Source: CAZDXB01 sp964509335
GTDB lineage: Bacteria; Bacteroidota; Ignavibacteria; Kapaibacteriales; UBA2268
Direction: 5' to 3'
Assembly: GCA_964509335.1 (NCBI GenBank)
Contig: CAZDXB010000001.1
Location: 186,001-250,000, forward strand
DNA length: 64,000 nucleotides
Shown here in pieces: positions 32,610-42,358 of this stretch. The notes under the pieces are model-generated. The model was not told the origin of the DNA. It saw only the letters and a list, made by a program, of their open reading frames with translations, and searched no databases. Each line of letters opens with the position of its first letter. The first letter of the stretch is position 1. Both the position numbers and the translations under genes were made by a program.

Positions 32610-35339
32610 TTACTCATTCAACGCGGCTCTAGCCGCCGCCAATCTAGCGATAGGCACTCTAAACGGCGAGCAGGAAACGTATTCTAAACCAATGTTGTGG
32701 CAGAATTCGATTGAATCGGGGTCTCCGCCGTGTTCGCCGCATATTCCAAGTTCGATATCCGGTCTCGTTTTCTTACCGGCTTCGACAGCGTGTTTCATTA
32801 AGAAACCTACGCCGTCTTGGTCGATAGAAACGAATGGGTCTGTTTTGTAAATATCTCCTTCAACGTAATCCGGCAAGAACTTACCGGCGTCGTCTCTACT
32901 AACTCCTAAAGTCGTTTGAGTTAAATCGTTAGTGCCAAACGAGAAGAACTCGGCTACGTCGGCTATTTCGTCCGCCGTAATGGCTCCTCTCGGAACTTCT
33001 ATCATCGTGCCGACTAGATACTTGAACTTGGTTCCGGTTTCTTTAATCACGTCTTCGGCGGCTTTTATTACTATGTCGGCTTGCGGTTTCAACTCTTTTA
33101 CGTTGCCGACGAGCGGAATCATTATTTCCGGAAAAGCTTTCTTGCCTTTCTTGATAACGTTAACAGCGGCTTCAAAAATAGCTCGCGCCTGCATTTCCGT
33201 GATTTCGGGATACATAAGTCCCAATCGGCAACCTCTAAAACCGAGCATTGGGTTGAATTCAGCCAAAGCCTCTATTCTCGCTTTCACTTTTTCAAACGAA
33301 ACGCCCATATCTTTGGCGAGTTCCTTCTGTTCTTTTTCTTCGTGCGGCAGGAACTCGTGAAGCGGCGGGTCGATTGTTCTGACAGTTACCGGTTTTCCGT
33401 CCATAGCTTCGAAAATTCCCTCGAAGTCTTTTCGCTGAACCGGCAGCAATTTCTCTAACGCTTTTTTCCTTTCTTCTTTTGAATCGGAAAGAATCATTTC
33501 GCGCATCGGTCCGATTTTTCCTTCGCCGAAGAACATATGTTCGGTTCGGCATAATCCTATGCCTTCCGCTCCGAACGCTACCGCGTTAGACGATTGGTCT
33601 GGCTGGTCGGCGTTAGTTCTAATCTTCAATGTTCTGTATTCGTCCGCCCAATTCATTATTTGGTCGTATATCTTATAAAACTGAGCTTCTTCCGGTTTCA
33701 AGGATTTTTCTATTAGAACTTGAACGACGTCGCTGGGTCTGGTTTTGATATTGCCCGCAATGACTTCGCCGGTAGTTCCGTCTATTGATATATATTCGCC
33801 CTCTTTTAAGATTTTTTTGCCGTCGTCAACCGACAGAGTTCGTTCTTTATAATTAATACTTAAAGCTCCGCAGCCGGCTACGCAAACTTTGCCCATCTGA
33901 CGGGCGACTAAAGCGGCGTGAGATGTCATTCCGCCGCGAGACGTTAAAATCCCTTGCGCGGCGTTCATTCCGCCTATATCTTCGGGCGAAGTTTCAATTC
34001 TGACTAGTATTAAATCTTCGCCTTTCTTGGCTTGCTCCATAGCGTCTTCGGCGTTGAATACAATTTTACCCGAAGCGGCGCCCGGTCCGGCGTTCAATCC
34101 TTTGGCGAGCAATTGTCCGTCGTCCAAGACTTTTTGCTTTTCTTTTTGGTCGAAAATCGGGCGCAACAATTGATTTAATTGGTTGGGCTCGGTTCTTTTA
34201 ATAGCTTCTTTTGGGTCGATTAAGCCTTCGTTTACCATATCGACGGCGACTTTCATAGCCGCAACCGCTGTTCTTTTACCTGCGCGGCACTGAAGCATAA
34301 ACAATTTACCGTCTTGAATCGTGAACTCAATGTCCATTAATTCTTTGTAATGCTCTTCGAGTTTTGCTCGAATATCTTCTAATTCGTCGTAAGACTTTTG
34401 GTCAAACTCGCCCAATTTTTGAATTGGCAAAGGAGTTCTAGTTCCCGCGACTACGTCTTCGCCTTGAGCGTTCATCAGAAATTCGCCGTAAAAAACGTTT
34501 TCGCCGGTGGCGGGGTCTCTCGTGAAAGCTACGCCGGTTCCCGAGTCCTCGCCCATATTTCCGAATACCATAGTTTGAACGTTAACGGCGGTTCCCCACC
34601 AATCGGGTATGTTGTTTAATTTGCGGTAGATTTTGGCTCTGTTGTTATTCCAAGAACCGAATACCGCTCCAATAGCCCCCCAGAGCTGGTCTTTAGGGTC
34701 TTCGGGAAAATCTATGCCCTTTATCTTCTTGATAGCTTCCTTGTTCTTTTTAACCAAGTCTTTCAAGTCTTCGGTAGTAAGCTCTACGTCGAACTCTACT
34801 CCTTTTTCCTTTTTCTTCGCCTCTAAAATTTCTTCGAACGGGTCGATGTCGTCTTTTGTTTGGGGTTTCATATCCAAAACGACGTCGCCGTACATCGAAA
34901 CGAATCTGCGATAAGCGTCGTAGGCAAATCTTTCGTTGCCAGTCTTTTCAATCAATCCCTTAATTGTGTCGTCGTTCAAACCTAAGTTTAGAACCGTGTC
35001 CATCATACCGGGCATCGAAGCTCTCGCGCCGGACCTAACGGAAACTAACAACGGATTTTTAACGTCGCCGAAATTGGCTCCCATTTCTTTTTCTAATTTC
35101 TCAAGGGAGGCGTTAACTTCTTTTTCGAGCGAGTCGGGATAAGTTTCGCCGTGGTCGTAATAATAAGTGCAAAGCTCGGTTGTAATTGTAAATCCGGGCG
35201 GCACCGGAAAGCCTAAATTAACCATTTCGGCTAAGTTTGCGCCTTTGCCTCCCAATAAATTTTTCTTTTCAGCCCCGCCTTCGGCTTTTTCGCCGCCGAA
35301 GTAATATACGTATTTCGGGTTGCCTTTTGAATCAGCCAT
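32610..35339 (-). CDS. ppdK: Pyruvate, phosphate dikinase
   Basis: 909 aa, close to the usual 880. Interconverts pyruvate + ATP + Pi with PEP + AMP + PPi in the cytoplasm. Order: nucleotide-binding domain (YVYYFGGEKAEGGAEKKNLL, GGKGANLAEM, SVRSGARASMPGMMDTVLN, GSWNNNRAKIYRKLNNIPDW), phosphohistidine domain with the catalytic His474 in GGMTSHAALVARQMGK, and the PEP-binding barrel (GAEGIGLCRTEHMFF, LPHEEKEQ, GVGTMIE-like GTMIEVPRGA, SFGTNDLTQTTLGVSRDD, CGEHGGDP with the catalytic Cys region). PPDK runs glycolysis or gluconeogenesis with PPi, common in anaerobes. GGAGAGATA before the ATG supports the start. Confidence 0.95.
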   Translation of the reverse strand: MADSKGNPKYVYYFGGEKAEGGAEKKNLLGGKGANLAEMVNLGFPVPPGFTITTELCTYYYDHGETYPDSLEKEVNASLEKLEKEMGANFGDVKNPLLVSVRSGARASMPGMMDTVLNLGLNDDTIKGLIEKTGNERFAYDAYRRFVSMYGDVVLDMKPQTKDDIDPFEEILEAKKKEKGVEFDVELTTEDLKDLVKKNKEAIKKIKGIDFPEDPKDQLWGAIGAVFGSWNNNRAKIYRKLNNIPDWWGTAVNVQTMVFGNMGEDSGTGVAFTRDPATGENVFYGEFLMNAQGEDVVAGTRTPLPIQKLGEFDQKSYDELEDIRAKLEEHYKELMDIEFTIQDGKLFMLQCRAGKRTAVAAMKVAVDMVNEGLIDPKEAIKRTEPNQLNQLLRPIFDQKEKQKVLDDGQLLAKGLNAGPGAASGKIVFNAEDAMEQAKKGEDLILVRIETSPEDIGGMNAAQGILTSRGGMTSHAALVARQMGKVCVAGCGALSINYKERTLSVDDGKKILKEGEYISIDGTTGEVIAGNIKTRPSDVVQVLIEKSLKPEEAQFYKIYDQIMNWADEYRTLKIRTNADQPDQSSNAVAFGAEGIGLCRTEHMFFGEGKIGPMREMILSDSKEERKKALEKLLPVQRKDFEGIFEAMDGKPVTVRTIDPPLHEFLPHEEKEQKELAKDMGVSFEKVKARIEALAEFNPMLGFRGCRLGLMYPEITEMQARAIFEAAVNVIKKGKKAFPEIMIPLVGNVKELKPQADIVIKAAEDVIKETGTKFKYLVGTMIEVPRGAITADEIADVAEFFSFGTNDLTQTTLGVSRDDAGKFLPDYVEGDIYKTDPFVSIDQDGVGFLMKHAVEAGKKTRPDIELGICGEHGGDPDSIEFCHNIGLEYVSCSPFRVPIARLAAARAALNE

Positions 35340-35570
35340 TATCTCTCCTGCGTTTGTTTATAAAATAGAATAATAATTTCCAATTTATTTTTGAAAGAAC
35401 AACAAAAATAATTAATATTTGCGCAAAGTAAAAATAGAATTTGCAACCGGCGAAAACTCGAATTGAAATTTAAGAGCTATGGACAAATTGTCGAAAAAAA
35501 AATTACAACACCGCCTTGAATAATTCGTTTCAAAGACCTAAATTGACTTAAAAACAAAGAGAACAATAAA

Positions 35571-36491
35571 ATGATTATAGATAAAATATTGAAAGTCGGC
35601 GTTTCGATAATAGTTGCGGTTACGCTTTCTTCGCTGCCTGTTTCATTGGCGTCCTCAAAATCAAACGATTTCGAAAGAAAAGTAGATTTCTTCAAACCCG
35701 TAATAGACAAGCTTTTGAAAAAAGGCGCCGACACAAATTTCGTTTACGGCTTGCTTAGCGACGAAAGGACTTCGTTTAACGAAAAGTTTATTAATATAAA
35801 CGTTTTAGGATACTTGAAAAAGCCGGATTACTCCAAGCATTACGACGCGCGTTCGGTAAATAAATGTCTTGAATTCTTGAACGAGAATGACAGTATTTTG
35901 ATAAAATGCCAGAATAAATACGGAATCCCCAAGGAAGTTTTAACCGCTTTGCTATGGATAGAAACAAGAACCGGCGATTATTTAGGCGATTACCACGTGC
36001 CGAGCGTCTTCTTTAGTTCGGCTATGGCAAACCAAGAAAAATACATAAAAAGAAATAAGCTCGAGTTGAGAAAGGAGTTTGACGGCTCTCAAGGCGAGTT
36101 GAACAAATTGGAAAAAAAGATTGAAAAAAGAGCCAGACGTAAAGCAAAATGGGCGGTTAGAGAAATTTTATATCTAGAAAAGATGCAAAAAGATAAGGGA
36201 CTAGACGTATTAGCTTTGAAAGGCTCTTGGGCTGGCGCTTTCGGACTGCCTCAATTTCTCCCTTCCAGTTATATAAAATGGGCAGCCGACGGAAACGACG
36301 ACTCGAAAATCGATTTGTTCGCAATTGAGGACGCCGTCCACAGCGCGGCAAACTATTTGAAAACTAACGGTTGGGGAAACACTCGCAAACAACAAAAGAA
36401 AGCCGTTTACAATTACAATCACAGTTGGGATTACGTAAACGCAGTTCTTACTTTAGCGAATAAAATTGAAAAAAGGTTAAAGAACGATTGA
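35571..36491 (+). CDS. Lytic murein transglycosylase (MltB/SLT_2 type)
   Basis: 306 aa. Signal-like start (VGVSIIVAVTLSSLPVSLAS), then the MltB-type muramidase domain: catalytic Glu131 in TALLWIETRTGDYLG, LKGSWAGAFGLPQFLPSSYI, DIFA-like DLFAIEDAVHSAANYLKTNG and YNYNHSWDYVN. Such enzymes cleave the glycan strand of peptidoglycan with formation of 1,6-anhydromuramic ends during cell-wall turnover. The family's usual GQYQ/AGAxGxxQFxPS segment is present as AGAFGLPQFLPSS. Lipobox absent, so probably periplasmic or membrane-anchored by the uncleaved signal. Confidence 0.88.
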   Translation: MIIDKILKVGVSIIVAVTLSSLPVSLASSKSNDFERKVDFFKPVIDKLLKKGADTNFVYGLLSDERTSFNEKFININVLGYLKKPDYSKHYDARSVNKCLEFLNENDSILIKCQNKYGIPKEVLTALLWIETRTGDYLGDYHVPSVFFSSAMANQEKYIKRNKLELRKEFDGSQGELNKLEKKIEKRARRKAKWAVREILYLEKMQKDKGLDVLALKGSWAGAFGLPQFLPSSYIKWAADGNDDSKIDLFAIEDAVHSAANYLKTNGWGNTRKQQKKAVYNYNHSWDYVNAVLTLANKIEKRLKND

Positions 36492-36498
36492 GAAGCGA

Positions 36499-37227
36499 TT
36501 ACTGGACGTCGAGTTTGTAGCCCACTCCCCTAATATTCTTTATATATACCCCGGCTGAGCCGAGCTTCTCTCTCAAATTCTTGATGTGAACGTCCACGGT
36601 TCTATCTAGAACGCCTTTGTCGCCGCCGCCGAGGTAATCTAATATTTGTTCTCTCGAATACACCCAGCCTTTTCTGTTCGATAGCAGCTTCAATATTTTA
36701 AATTCAGTGGTTGTTAAGTCAATTTTTTTGTCTTCGACGTAAGTCTCGTATTTCTGCAAATCTATAACAAGATTCTCTCCCACCTTAATTCTATCGGGCG
36801 CGTCCGAAGGCTCTCCCCTTCGCAACACGGCTTTTACCCTAGCGGTTAACTCTCTAACAGAAAACGGCTTGACAATATAATCGTCGGCTCCGAGTTCGAG
36901 CCCCAGCACTTTGTCCATCTCTTCGCTTTTGGCGGTTAACATAATAACGGGAACGTTGGATAATTTTGCGTCGTTTTTCAAGAATTTACATACTTCCATA
37001 CCGTCGGCGTCGGGTAGCATCAAATCCAAAATAATTAAGTCGGGAACAGTCTTGTTTAAAGCGTCGAAGAAAGATTGCGCGTCTTCGAAGCCTTTTGTTT
37101 TGAATCCAATTTTTCCCAAATTGATATTTACCAACTCCAGAATATCCGGTTCGTCGTCAACCGTATAAATTAGTCGCGCTTCTTCCTTCTGAATCGGGAA
37201 ACCGCTCGATTGTTTTTCTTCCGCCAT
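36499..37227 (-). CDS. OmpR/PhoB-type response regulator
   Basis: 242 aa. Receiver domain with the acidic pair Asp24/Asp25 (TVDDEPD), phosphoacceptor Asp68 (LIILDLMLPD), MLTAKSEEMDK and GADDYIVKPF, followed by a winged-helix DNA-binding domain (GENLVIDLQKYETYVEDKKI, LLSNRKGWVYSREQILDYL, VDVHIKNLREKLG). No histidine kinase is beside it; the neighbours are a transglycosylase (convergent, 7 bp between stop codons) and an aldolase. A short polar extension precedes the receiver domain. Its signal and targets are unknown. Confidence 0.92.
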   Translation of the reverse strand: MAEEKQSSGFPIQKEEARLIYTVDDEPDILELVNINLGKIGFKTKGFEDAQSFFDALNKTVPDLIILDLMLPDADGMEVCKFLKNDAKLSNVPVIMLTAKSEEMDKVLGLELGADDYIVKPFSVRELTARVKAVLRRGEPSDAPDRIKVGENLVIDLQKYETYVEDKKIDLTTTEFKILKLLSNRKGWVYSREQILDYLGGGDKGVLDRTVDVHIKNLREKLGSAGVYIKNIRGVGYKLDVQ

Positions 37228-37280
37228 TTTTCAATCCAAATTTTATTGAGTTCAAAAAGTATTAATCGAATATAATAAAA

Positions 37281-38087
37281 TTAACTTTCATCGACGTACA
37301 ATTTTTTCAACTCTATTAACTGTTCGTCTGTAAATCCTTCCGGTTCGAATCTGGCGGCTTTGCACTTCAGCCAAATCTCCGCGGATTTATTTATCAAATC
37401 AATATAATCGAATGCTTCGCATAAATCCTCGCCTCTTGAAAAAACGCCGTGCTTTTCCCATACTACAGCTTTGTGATTTTTAAATTTCTTTGCGGTTTCA
37501 ACCGCTATTTCTTCTATTCCCGGCGGCATATACTTAACGAATCCCGCTCCTTCCGGTAAAAAGATAATTGTTTCGGGATGCGCGCTCCATAGTTTCTCGT
37601 TGAGTTTTGACTCGGCGTCGATGAACTTGTTCTGAGTTAAACATATTACTTCCGTTGGATGCGTGTGCAAGATGGCTTTTCCGGAATTCCCGCTTTGCTT
37701 GAACGATTGATGCAGAGCGAAATGAGTCGGCGCTTCGGAAGTTATCTCCAAGTTGGGATACTTCGCGCTTAATCTAAAAATTTCGTATCCGTCGCCCTTT
37801 TCGCCCATTTTAATCAACAATACGAAATCCGACGGCTTTCTCGCTACCGAACGCATCCTCGACCCCGCCGCGGTAAACAGGAAATATTCGTTAGCTAATT
37901 CAGGATATTCCTTTTCGAGCTTTCGGTTCTCTTTAGTCTTTAAAGTTGTCTTCTTGAGTAAATCAGTAACGTTCAAGGAAACGTTCCCGCCGTTCTTCTC
38001 CGCCCATCCTTTCTCCCAGAGCCATCCCGCCGTTCTTTTTATCTCTTTGAGAACGGACTTCAAAAACGATAATTCTTTATTTTTCAT
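37281..38087 (-). CDS. Class II aldolase, rhamnulose-1-phosphate aldolase type
   Basis: 268 aa from the ATG at 38087; the preceding TTG would add one residue. Zinc-dependent class II aldolase/adducin fold: EKGWAEKNGGNVSLNVTDLL, FTAAGSRMRSV, KAILHTHPTEVICLTQ (zinc histidines), and KAVVWEKHGVFSRGEDLCEA with a third His, then DLINKSAEIWLKC. The length and the NGGNVSLNVT and WEKHGVF segments match RhaD, which cleaves rhamnulose-1-phosphate to DHAP and lactaldehyde. No other rhamnose genes are nearby, so another ketose phosphate substrate is possible. Confidence 0.82.
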   Translation of the reverse strand: MKNKELSFLKSVLKEIKRTAGWLWEKGWAEKNGGNVSLNVTDLLKKTTLKTKENRKLEKEYPELANEYFLFTAAGSRMRSVARKPSDFVLLIKMGEKGDGYEIFRLSAKYPNLEITSEAPTHFALHQSFKQSGNSGKAILHTHPTEVICLTQNKFIDAESKLNEKLWSAHPETIIFLPEGAGFVKYMPPGIEEIAVETAKKFKNHKAVVWEKHGVFSRGEDLCEAFDYIDLINKSAEIWLKCKAARFEPEGFTDEQLIELKKLYVDES

Positions 38088-38261
38088 CAATATAACAAAA
38101 TATTTATTTTACTAAAAGTTAATAATATAATTTAAGTTAAAACTGTAAAAATTAAAAATAAATTATTGCTTAAGAAATGTTTGACGATAGAATAACATTG
38201 AATTCAGAGGTAACGATTCTTTGCTATAGCTCCTTTTCGACGTATCCGGCGTTAACCTCGC

Positions 38262-38415
38262 CATAGCCCTCTCCGCAAGCGGAGGGATTTCGATTTTTCT
38301 AATTCCCAAATCGGAGTTTGGGAATTAGGATAAAGTGTTGGAGTTTGGGAATTAGGATAGGGTGTTGGAGCTTGGGAATTAGGGTGCAAATTCCAATTTA
38401 GGAGTTAGGTAGATA
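38262..38415. repeat. Palindromic repeat cluster, CTAATTCCCAAA family
   Basis: CCCTCTCCGCAAGCGGAGGG-like hairpin near 38270-38287, then CTAATTCCCAAA (38299-38310), loop TCGGAG, TTTGGGAATTAG (38317-38328), a perfect 12-bp stem. It is followed by two near-tandem half copies of about 25 bp (GTGTTGGAGTTTGGGAATTAGGAT, then the same with GGAGCTTGGGAATTAGGG). Same family as 49972-50340. The rest of the gap 38091-38497 is AT-rich with no gene. Confidence 0.75.
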
Positions 38416-38497
38416 AAACGCTATATCTCAACAGTATAAATTAATTAATTTAACAATTGTTCGAGATGATAACTATAAGATATTTAATATAAAATAT

Positions 38498-39892
38498 TTA
38501 CTTTCTCTTATCGGGAAAATTTAAATATCTTTTCCTCGGTTTTTCGGCTTCCCATCGGAAGTCTGGCAGGTAATATTCTTTTACGGAATCGTATATCAGA
38601 TTTTCGGGGAAATATTTGCCTTCGACCGCTCCCAGCCAGATAATTTCGCTTGGCGACTCGTTTTCGAATATTATCTTTATCGTGTCGGCGGCGTTTCTTG
38701 CGGCTCCGCCCTCGCCGTTTTTAGCGTCCATAAAATATAGACTTTTGGCGTCGATATAGCTTTCTATTCGCGAGATAGCGTCGTTCTCTATAAATATTTC
38801 AATTTCTTTTCCTGAAAGTTGATGCTTTTTTTGCGCGTCTAACGAGTCGTCTTTAGATACCGCGAAAGCGGCGCTTAACGAGCTAATCCTGTTGATTTTG
38901 TCGTCCTCGAAATATATCAAAATAGAATCCGAGCTTAATTGAGTCGAGTCGTACCACACAATCGGCGAGCCTAACAGAAATATTAAATTTCTATCTCTGT
39001 AAAATATCGCTCGGTCCGCTTTAGCTCTTACGTTTTTGCGGGAAATTTCCACGTCGTTAATAAATACGTATTTCTCGCTTTTTCCCCTGTATGATTTAAT
39101 CGTGTCGCAAGCGACGCTCAGAGTGTCGTATTGGAAACCGCTTGCAGCCGCCGAATCTTCTTCCGAAGCGGCGACCGTGTCGATTTTGAACAAAACGGGA
39201 CTGTCGTACGATTCGCCGTAGCTTGAATCCGGTTCGTTTATAGTCGCTCCCGAGACTAAATACGCTCCGTTGATTTTATCTTTGACGTAAGTCGAGCCGT
39301 AAGACTCGCTTCTTCTAGTTTCTCTGTTATAATATAATGTGTCGCAATACATTAACGACGAATCGTCCTCGGCGGAAACGTTGCCGAAGGCTTTCGCCAA
39401 ATAAGTATCCCTATCGTAAATCATAAAGTCAGAGTTAATTAGCGATTGCTTGTCTTTAATACTCACGTCTCCCCGAAAACGGGCGATATGCGAATCCGTC
39501 GAGTAAGAGCCTTTGTCGGCTTTCAATGTGTATGAGCTATCTATTATCGTAACTTTCTCGTATGATTTAGCTAGTCCGGAATTGCCGTTATAATCGATAT
39601 GTTCCGACTTCAATATCATATCGTTCTGGGTAATTCTTACGTTACCGAATAGCTCGGCGTTGTTTAAATCCAAGTAATGATACACGGTGTCCGCTTCTAC
39701 TATCGCGTCTCCCCTTTTGAACTTAACCGAGCCGCTATAGATTCTAAGCATACCCGAAGGCGTTTCTCTTCCGTCGAGAACTTCTGAATATATCAGTTGA
39801 ATTGTCTCGCTATTTTCATTTTGCGCTTCCACAAGCGCGCACGATAAAGCGAAAAAGAACGGTATAAATAATGATAACGCAATCGCTTTCAT
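38498..39892 (-). CDS. OstA/LptA-like outer-membrane biogenesis protein
   Basis: 464 aa. Signal peptide (ALSLFIPFFFALSCALVEA), then repeated OstA/LptA beta-jellyroll strands: EADTVYHYLDLNNAELFGNV, LKSEHIDYNGNSGLAKSYEK, LKADKGSYSTDSHIARFRGD, FMIYDRDTYLAKAFGNVSAE. This matches the OstA-like proteins of Bacteroidota (longer than LptA), thought to carry lipopolysaccharide across the periplasm or to help outer-membrane assembly. It starts 4 nt after the macro-domain gene and is the last of a three-gene operon with the methionine-synthesis fusion. Confidence 0.78.
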   Translation of the reverse strand: MKAIALSLFIPFFFALSCALVEAQNENSETIQLIYSEVLDGRETPSGMLRIYSGSVKFKRGDAIVEADTVYHYLDLNNAELFGNVRITQNDMILKSEHIDYNGNSGLAKSYEKVTIIDSSYTLKADKGSYSTDSHIARFRGDVSIKDKQSLINSDFMIYDRDTYLAKAFGNVSAEDDSSLMYCDTLYYNRETRRSESYGSTYVKDKINGAYLVSGATINEPDSSYGESYDSPVLFKIDTVAASEEDSAAASGFQYDTLSVACDTIKSYRGKSEKYVFINDVEISRKNVRAKADRAIFYRDRNLIFLLGSPIVWYDSTQLSSDSILIYFEDDKINRISSLSAAFAVSKDDSLDAQKKHQLSGKEIEIFIENDAISRIESYIDAKSLYFMDAKNGEGGAARNAADTIKIIFENESPSEIIWLGAVEGKYFPENLIYDSVKEYYLPDFRWEAEKPRKRYLNFPDKRK

Positions 39893-39896
39893 ACGC

Positions 39897-40424
39897 CTAC
39901 GCTTTCAACAACCGCTTATAAATTTCATAATTTTCGTCTTCGAAGCAAACGAAATAGACTTTCTCAATCGAATCGTTTTCCGACAAAAAACTCTTTACTT
40001 CGTTTATAGCGACTTGCGCGGCGTCTTCTTTCGGATAATCGTAAACGCCGACGCTAATATTCGGAAACGCTATTGTTTTCAAACCGAAATCGACGGCTAA
40101 TTGCAAAGAACTGCGATAAGCTTTCGTCAAAAACCTATCTTCGCCTTTTCCGCCGCCGTTCCATACGGGACCGACCGTATGAATGACGAATTTTGACGGC
40201 ATTTCGCCCGCTTCGGTAATTACGGCTTCGCCTATAGGCAATTGTCCGCCTAGTTTTTGAAGAACTCTCATACACTGCTCGTGCATTGTAGGTCCGGCGG
40301 CTTTGTGAATAGCGCCGTCAACCCCGCCGCCGCCTCTCAAGCCTTTATTCGCCGAGTTAACGACGGCTTCAACCTCCATTTCCGTAATATCGCCTTTTAT
40401 TAACTCAATTCTATCGTTTTTCAT
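39897..40424 (-). CDS. Macro-domain protein (ADP-ribose deacylase-like)
   Basis: 175 aa, the size of single macro-domain proteins (YmdB/MacroD type). ADP-ribose-binding loops: DITEMEVEAVVNSANKGLRG then GGGVDGAIHKAAGP, and IAFPNISVGVYDYPKEDAAQ. These proteins remove O-acetyl-ADP-ribose or mono-ADP-ribose. A strong ribosome binding site (AAAGGAGTAATAT) precedes the ATG. It lies 20 bp after the fusion gene and 4 bp before the OstA-like gene, in the same direction. Confidence 0.9.
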   Translation of the reverse strand: MKNDRIELIKGDITEMEVEAVVNSANKGLRGGGGVDGAIHKAAGPTMHEQCMRVLQKLGGQLPIGEAVITEAGEMPSKFVIHTVGPVWNGGGKGEDRFLTKAYRSSLQLAVDFGLKTIAFPNISVGVYDYPKEDAAQVAINEVKSFLSENDSIEKVYFVCFEDENYEIYKRLLKA

Positions 40425-40444
40425 ATATTACTCCTTTGTTTTGA

Positions 40445-42283
40445 TTAAACTAAATCAAATCCGTTTAAAACGTCGAACGCCGCTTTTATTTTCCCGAATG
40501 GCGCCGAAATCTGAACTCCCTGAATTTTGTCGAGTATCGAATCCAAAGTCTCCCTAGCTATTTCAATACCTTCTTTATAACTTTTTTTCTTATCGCCTTG
40601 AACTTGCCGCATACGTTCGATAATCTCCTCCGGCACTGAACACCCCGGCACTTCGTTGTTCATAAACTCGGCGTTTCGTAAGGACGCGAGGGGCCAAAGC
40701 CCCGCCACTAACGGAATTTCTATATGCTTAGTTTTGTCTATGAAATCTTCTAAAACTCTTATATCAAAAACCGGCTGAGTAATCATAAACTCGGCTCCGG
40801 CGTCGGCTTTCCATTCGAGCCGATTAATTTCCTCGTCGAAATTCACCGCTCCCGGATTAGCTCCCACGCCAATATTAAAAGCCGTCGGGTCGCCTATCGG
40901 ATTGCCCGCGATATCTAAACCTTTATTCAACCTATCCAATATATTTACCAAACCGATAGAATCGATATCGAAAACCGCCGTAGCGTCGGGATAATCCCCT
41001 AATTTCGGAGGATCGCCGGTTATAGCCAGAACGTTCTTTATTCCCAGAGCGTATGCTCCGAGTAAATCCGACTGAATTCCAATAACGTTCCTGTCTCTGC
41101 AAACGTAATGAAGCAAAGTTTCAATTCCAACTTTGTTTTGTATCTGCACAGCCAAAGCCAAAGCGGACATTCGGGAACTCGCTCTTGGTCCGTCCGGTAT
41201 ATTCACGGCGTCGATTCCGTAATAATACAATTCTCTCGCTTTGTCTATTTGCTTTTCAGCGGAAACGCCGTGCGGCGAAAGCAATTCTACGAGTTTTACG
41301 AACTTTCTCGTTTTAATTCTTCGCGCCAAACGGGATTTGTTTTCCATCGGAACGACGTCAACTTCGCTCGCTTTTTCGACTTCTATCGTTTTGAAATCGA
41401 AAGCTTTGCGCGTCGGGCTTAAAGCGTCGAGCGAAGAGCGCATTGCCTTAATATGAGCGGGATTTGTTCCGCAGCAACCGCCTATGATGTTCGCTCCGGC
41501 GTTCACGTAATGCTTGGCGTATTCGCCGTAATACTCCGGCGACGCCATATATATATTCCTGCCGTCGATGTTTCTCGGTTTGCCCGCGTTAGGCATAACG
41601 GACAAGGGCTTTTTTGTCAGTTTCCTAACCGTTTCCAACCAATTGAGCATTCTATGCGGTCCCACTGTGCAATTCGCGCCGATAGCGTCCGCGTCGAACT
41701 CTTCCAGTTGCTTTACGTATATTTCCGGCGCGGCTCCCGTTAAAGACCTGCCGGATTCTTCTATCGTCATTTCCGCTATTATCGGTAAATCGCATAACTC
41801 TTTAACCGCTAATACGGCTTGTTCTAGTTCTTCGGGATAAATGAACGTTTCGAGAATAAATAAATCCACGCCGCCTTCCAGTAAAGCTAAGCATTGCTCT
41901 TTAAATACGTCCTTGGCTTCCTCTCTCGCCATAGGACCTAAAGGTTCGATTCGCTCGCCCAAAGGACCGACCGCTCCGGCTACGAATATATCGTCGCCGG
42001 CGACTTCTCCGGCTATTTTCGCGCCTTTAAAATTAATATCGTAAACTTTGTCCTGTAGCTGAAACTTCTTCAATTTATAGTAATTCGCGCTGAAAGTATT
42101 AGTTTCTATCGCGTCGCTTCCAGCGTTTTTAAAATCTTCGTGAACGGATTTGACTAAACTTGGATTCGAAATATTGATTTCGTCGTAACACTTATTTATA
42201 AAAACGCCCTTTTTATACAGCTCCGAACCCATTCCGCCATCGAAAAGAATCGTACGTTCGCTTAATATTTCCCTGAAATCCAT
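40445..42283 (-). CDS. Bifunctional homocysteine S-methyltransferase / methylenetetrahydrofolate reductase
   Basis: 612 aa, the length of the YitJ-type fusion. N-terminal homocysteine S-methyltransferase domain (about 1-290) starts LFDGGMGSELYKKGVFI and has the zinc cysteines in IGANCTVGP and IIGGCCGTNP. The C-terminal domain (about 310-612) is a MetF-like barrel: VELLSPHGVSAEK, VNIPDGPRASSRMSALALAV, GIETLLHYVCRDRNVIGIQS, VLAITGDPPKLGDYPDA, FNIGVGANPGAVNFDEEINR, WKADAGAEFMITQPVF. Together they reduce methylene-THF and methylate homocysteine to methionine. No cobalamin domain is present here. I saw no S-box riboswitch in the 136-bp gap before it. Confidence 0.9.
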   Translation of the reverse strand: MDFREILSERTILFDGGMGSELYKKGVFINKCYDEINISNPSLVKSVHEDFKNAGSDAIETNTFSANYYKLKKFQLQDKVYDINFKGAKIAGEVAGDDIFVAGAVGPLGERIEPLGPMAREEAKDVFKEQCLALLEGGVDLFILETFIYPEELEQAVLAVKELCDLPIIAEMTIEESGRSLTGAAPEIYVKQLEEFDADAIGANCTVGPHRMLNWLETVRKLTKKPLSVMPNAGKPRNIDGRNIYMASPEYYGEYAKHYVNAGANIIGGCCGTNPAHIKAMRSSLDALSPTRKAFDFKTIEVEKASEVDVVPMENKSRLARRIKTRKFVKLVELLSPHGVSAEKQIDKARELYYYGIDAVNIPDGPRASSRMSALALAVQIQNKVGIETLLHYVCRDRNVIGIQSDLLGAYALGIKNVLAITGDPPKLGDYPDATAVFDIDSIGLVNILDRLNKGLDIAGNPIGDPTAFNIGVGANPGAVNFDEEINRLEWKADAGAEFMITQPVFDIRVLEDFIDKTKHIEIPLVAGLWPLASLRNAEFMNNEVPGCSVPEEIIERMRQVQGDKKKSYKEGIEIARETLDSILDKIQGVQISAPFGKIKAAFDVLNGFDLV

Positions 42284-42358
42284 AGCTTCGTATATTTCCT
42301 TATCTATTTTGATTCAAAGCTAATAAAAAACATTCTATTAACAATTATAAAACAAATC

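Noticed and set aside
36499..37227. A histidine kinase partner for the response regulator
   Set aside because: No neighbouring frame has HisKA or HATPase motifs; the regulator is an orphan in this window.
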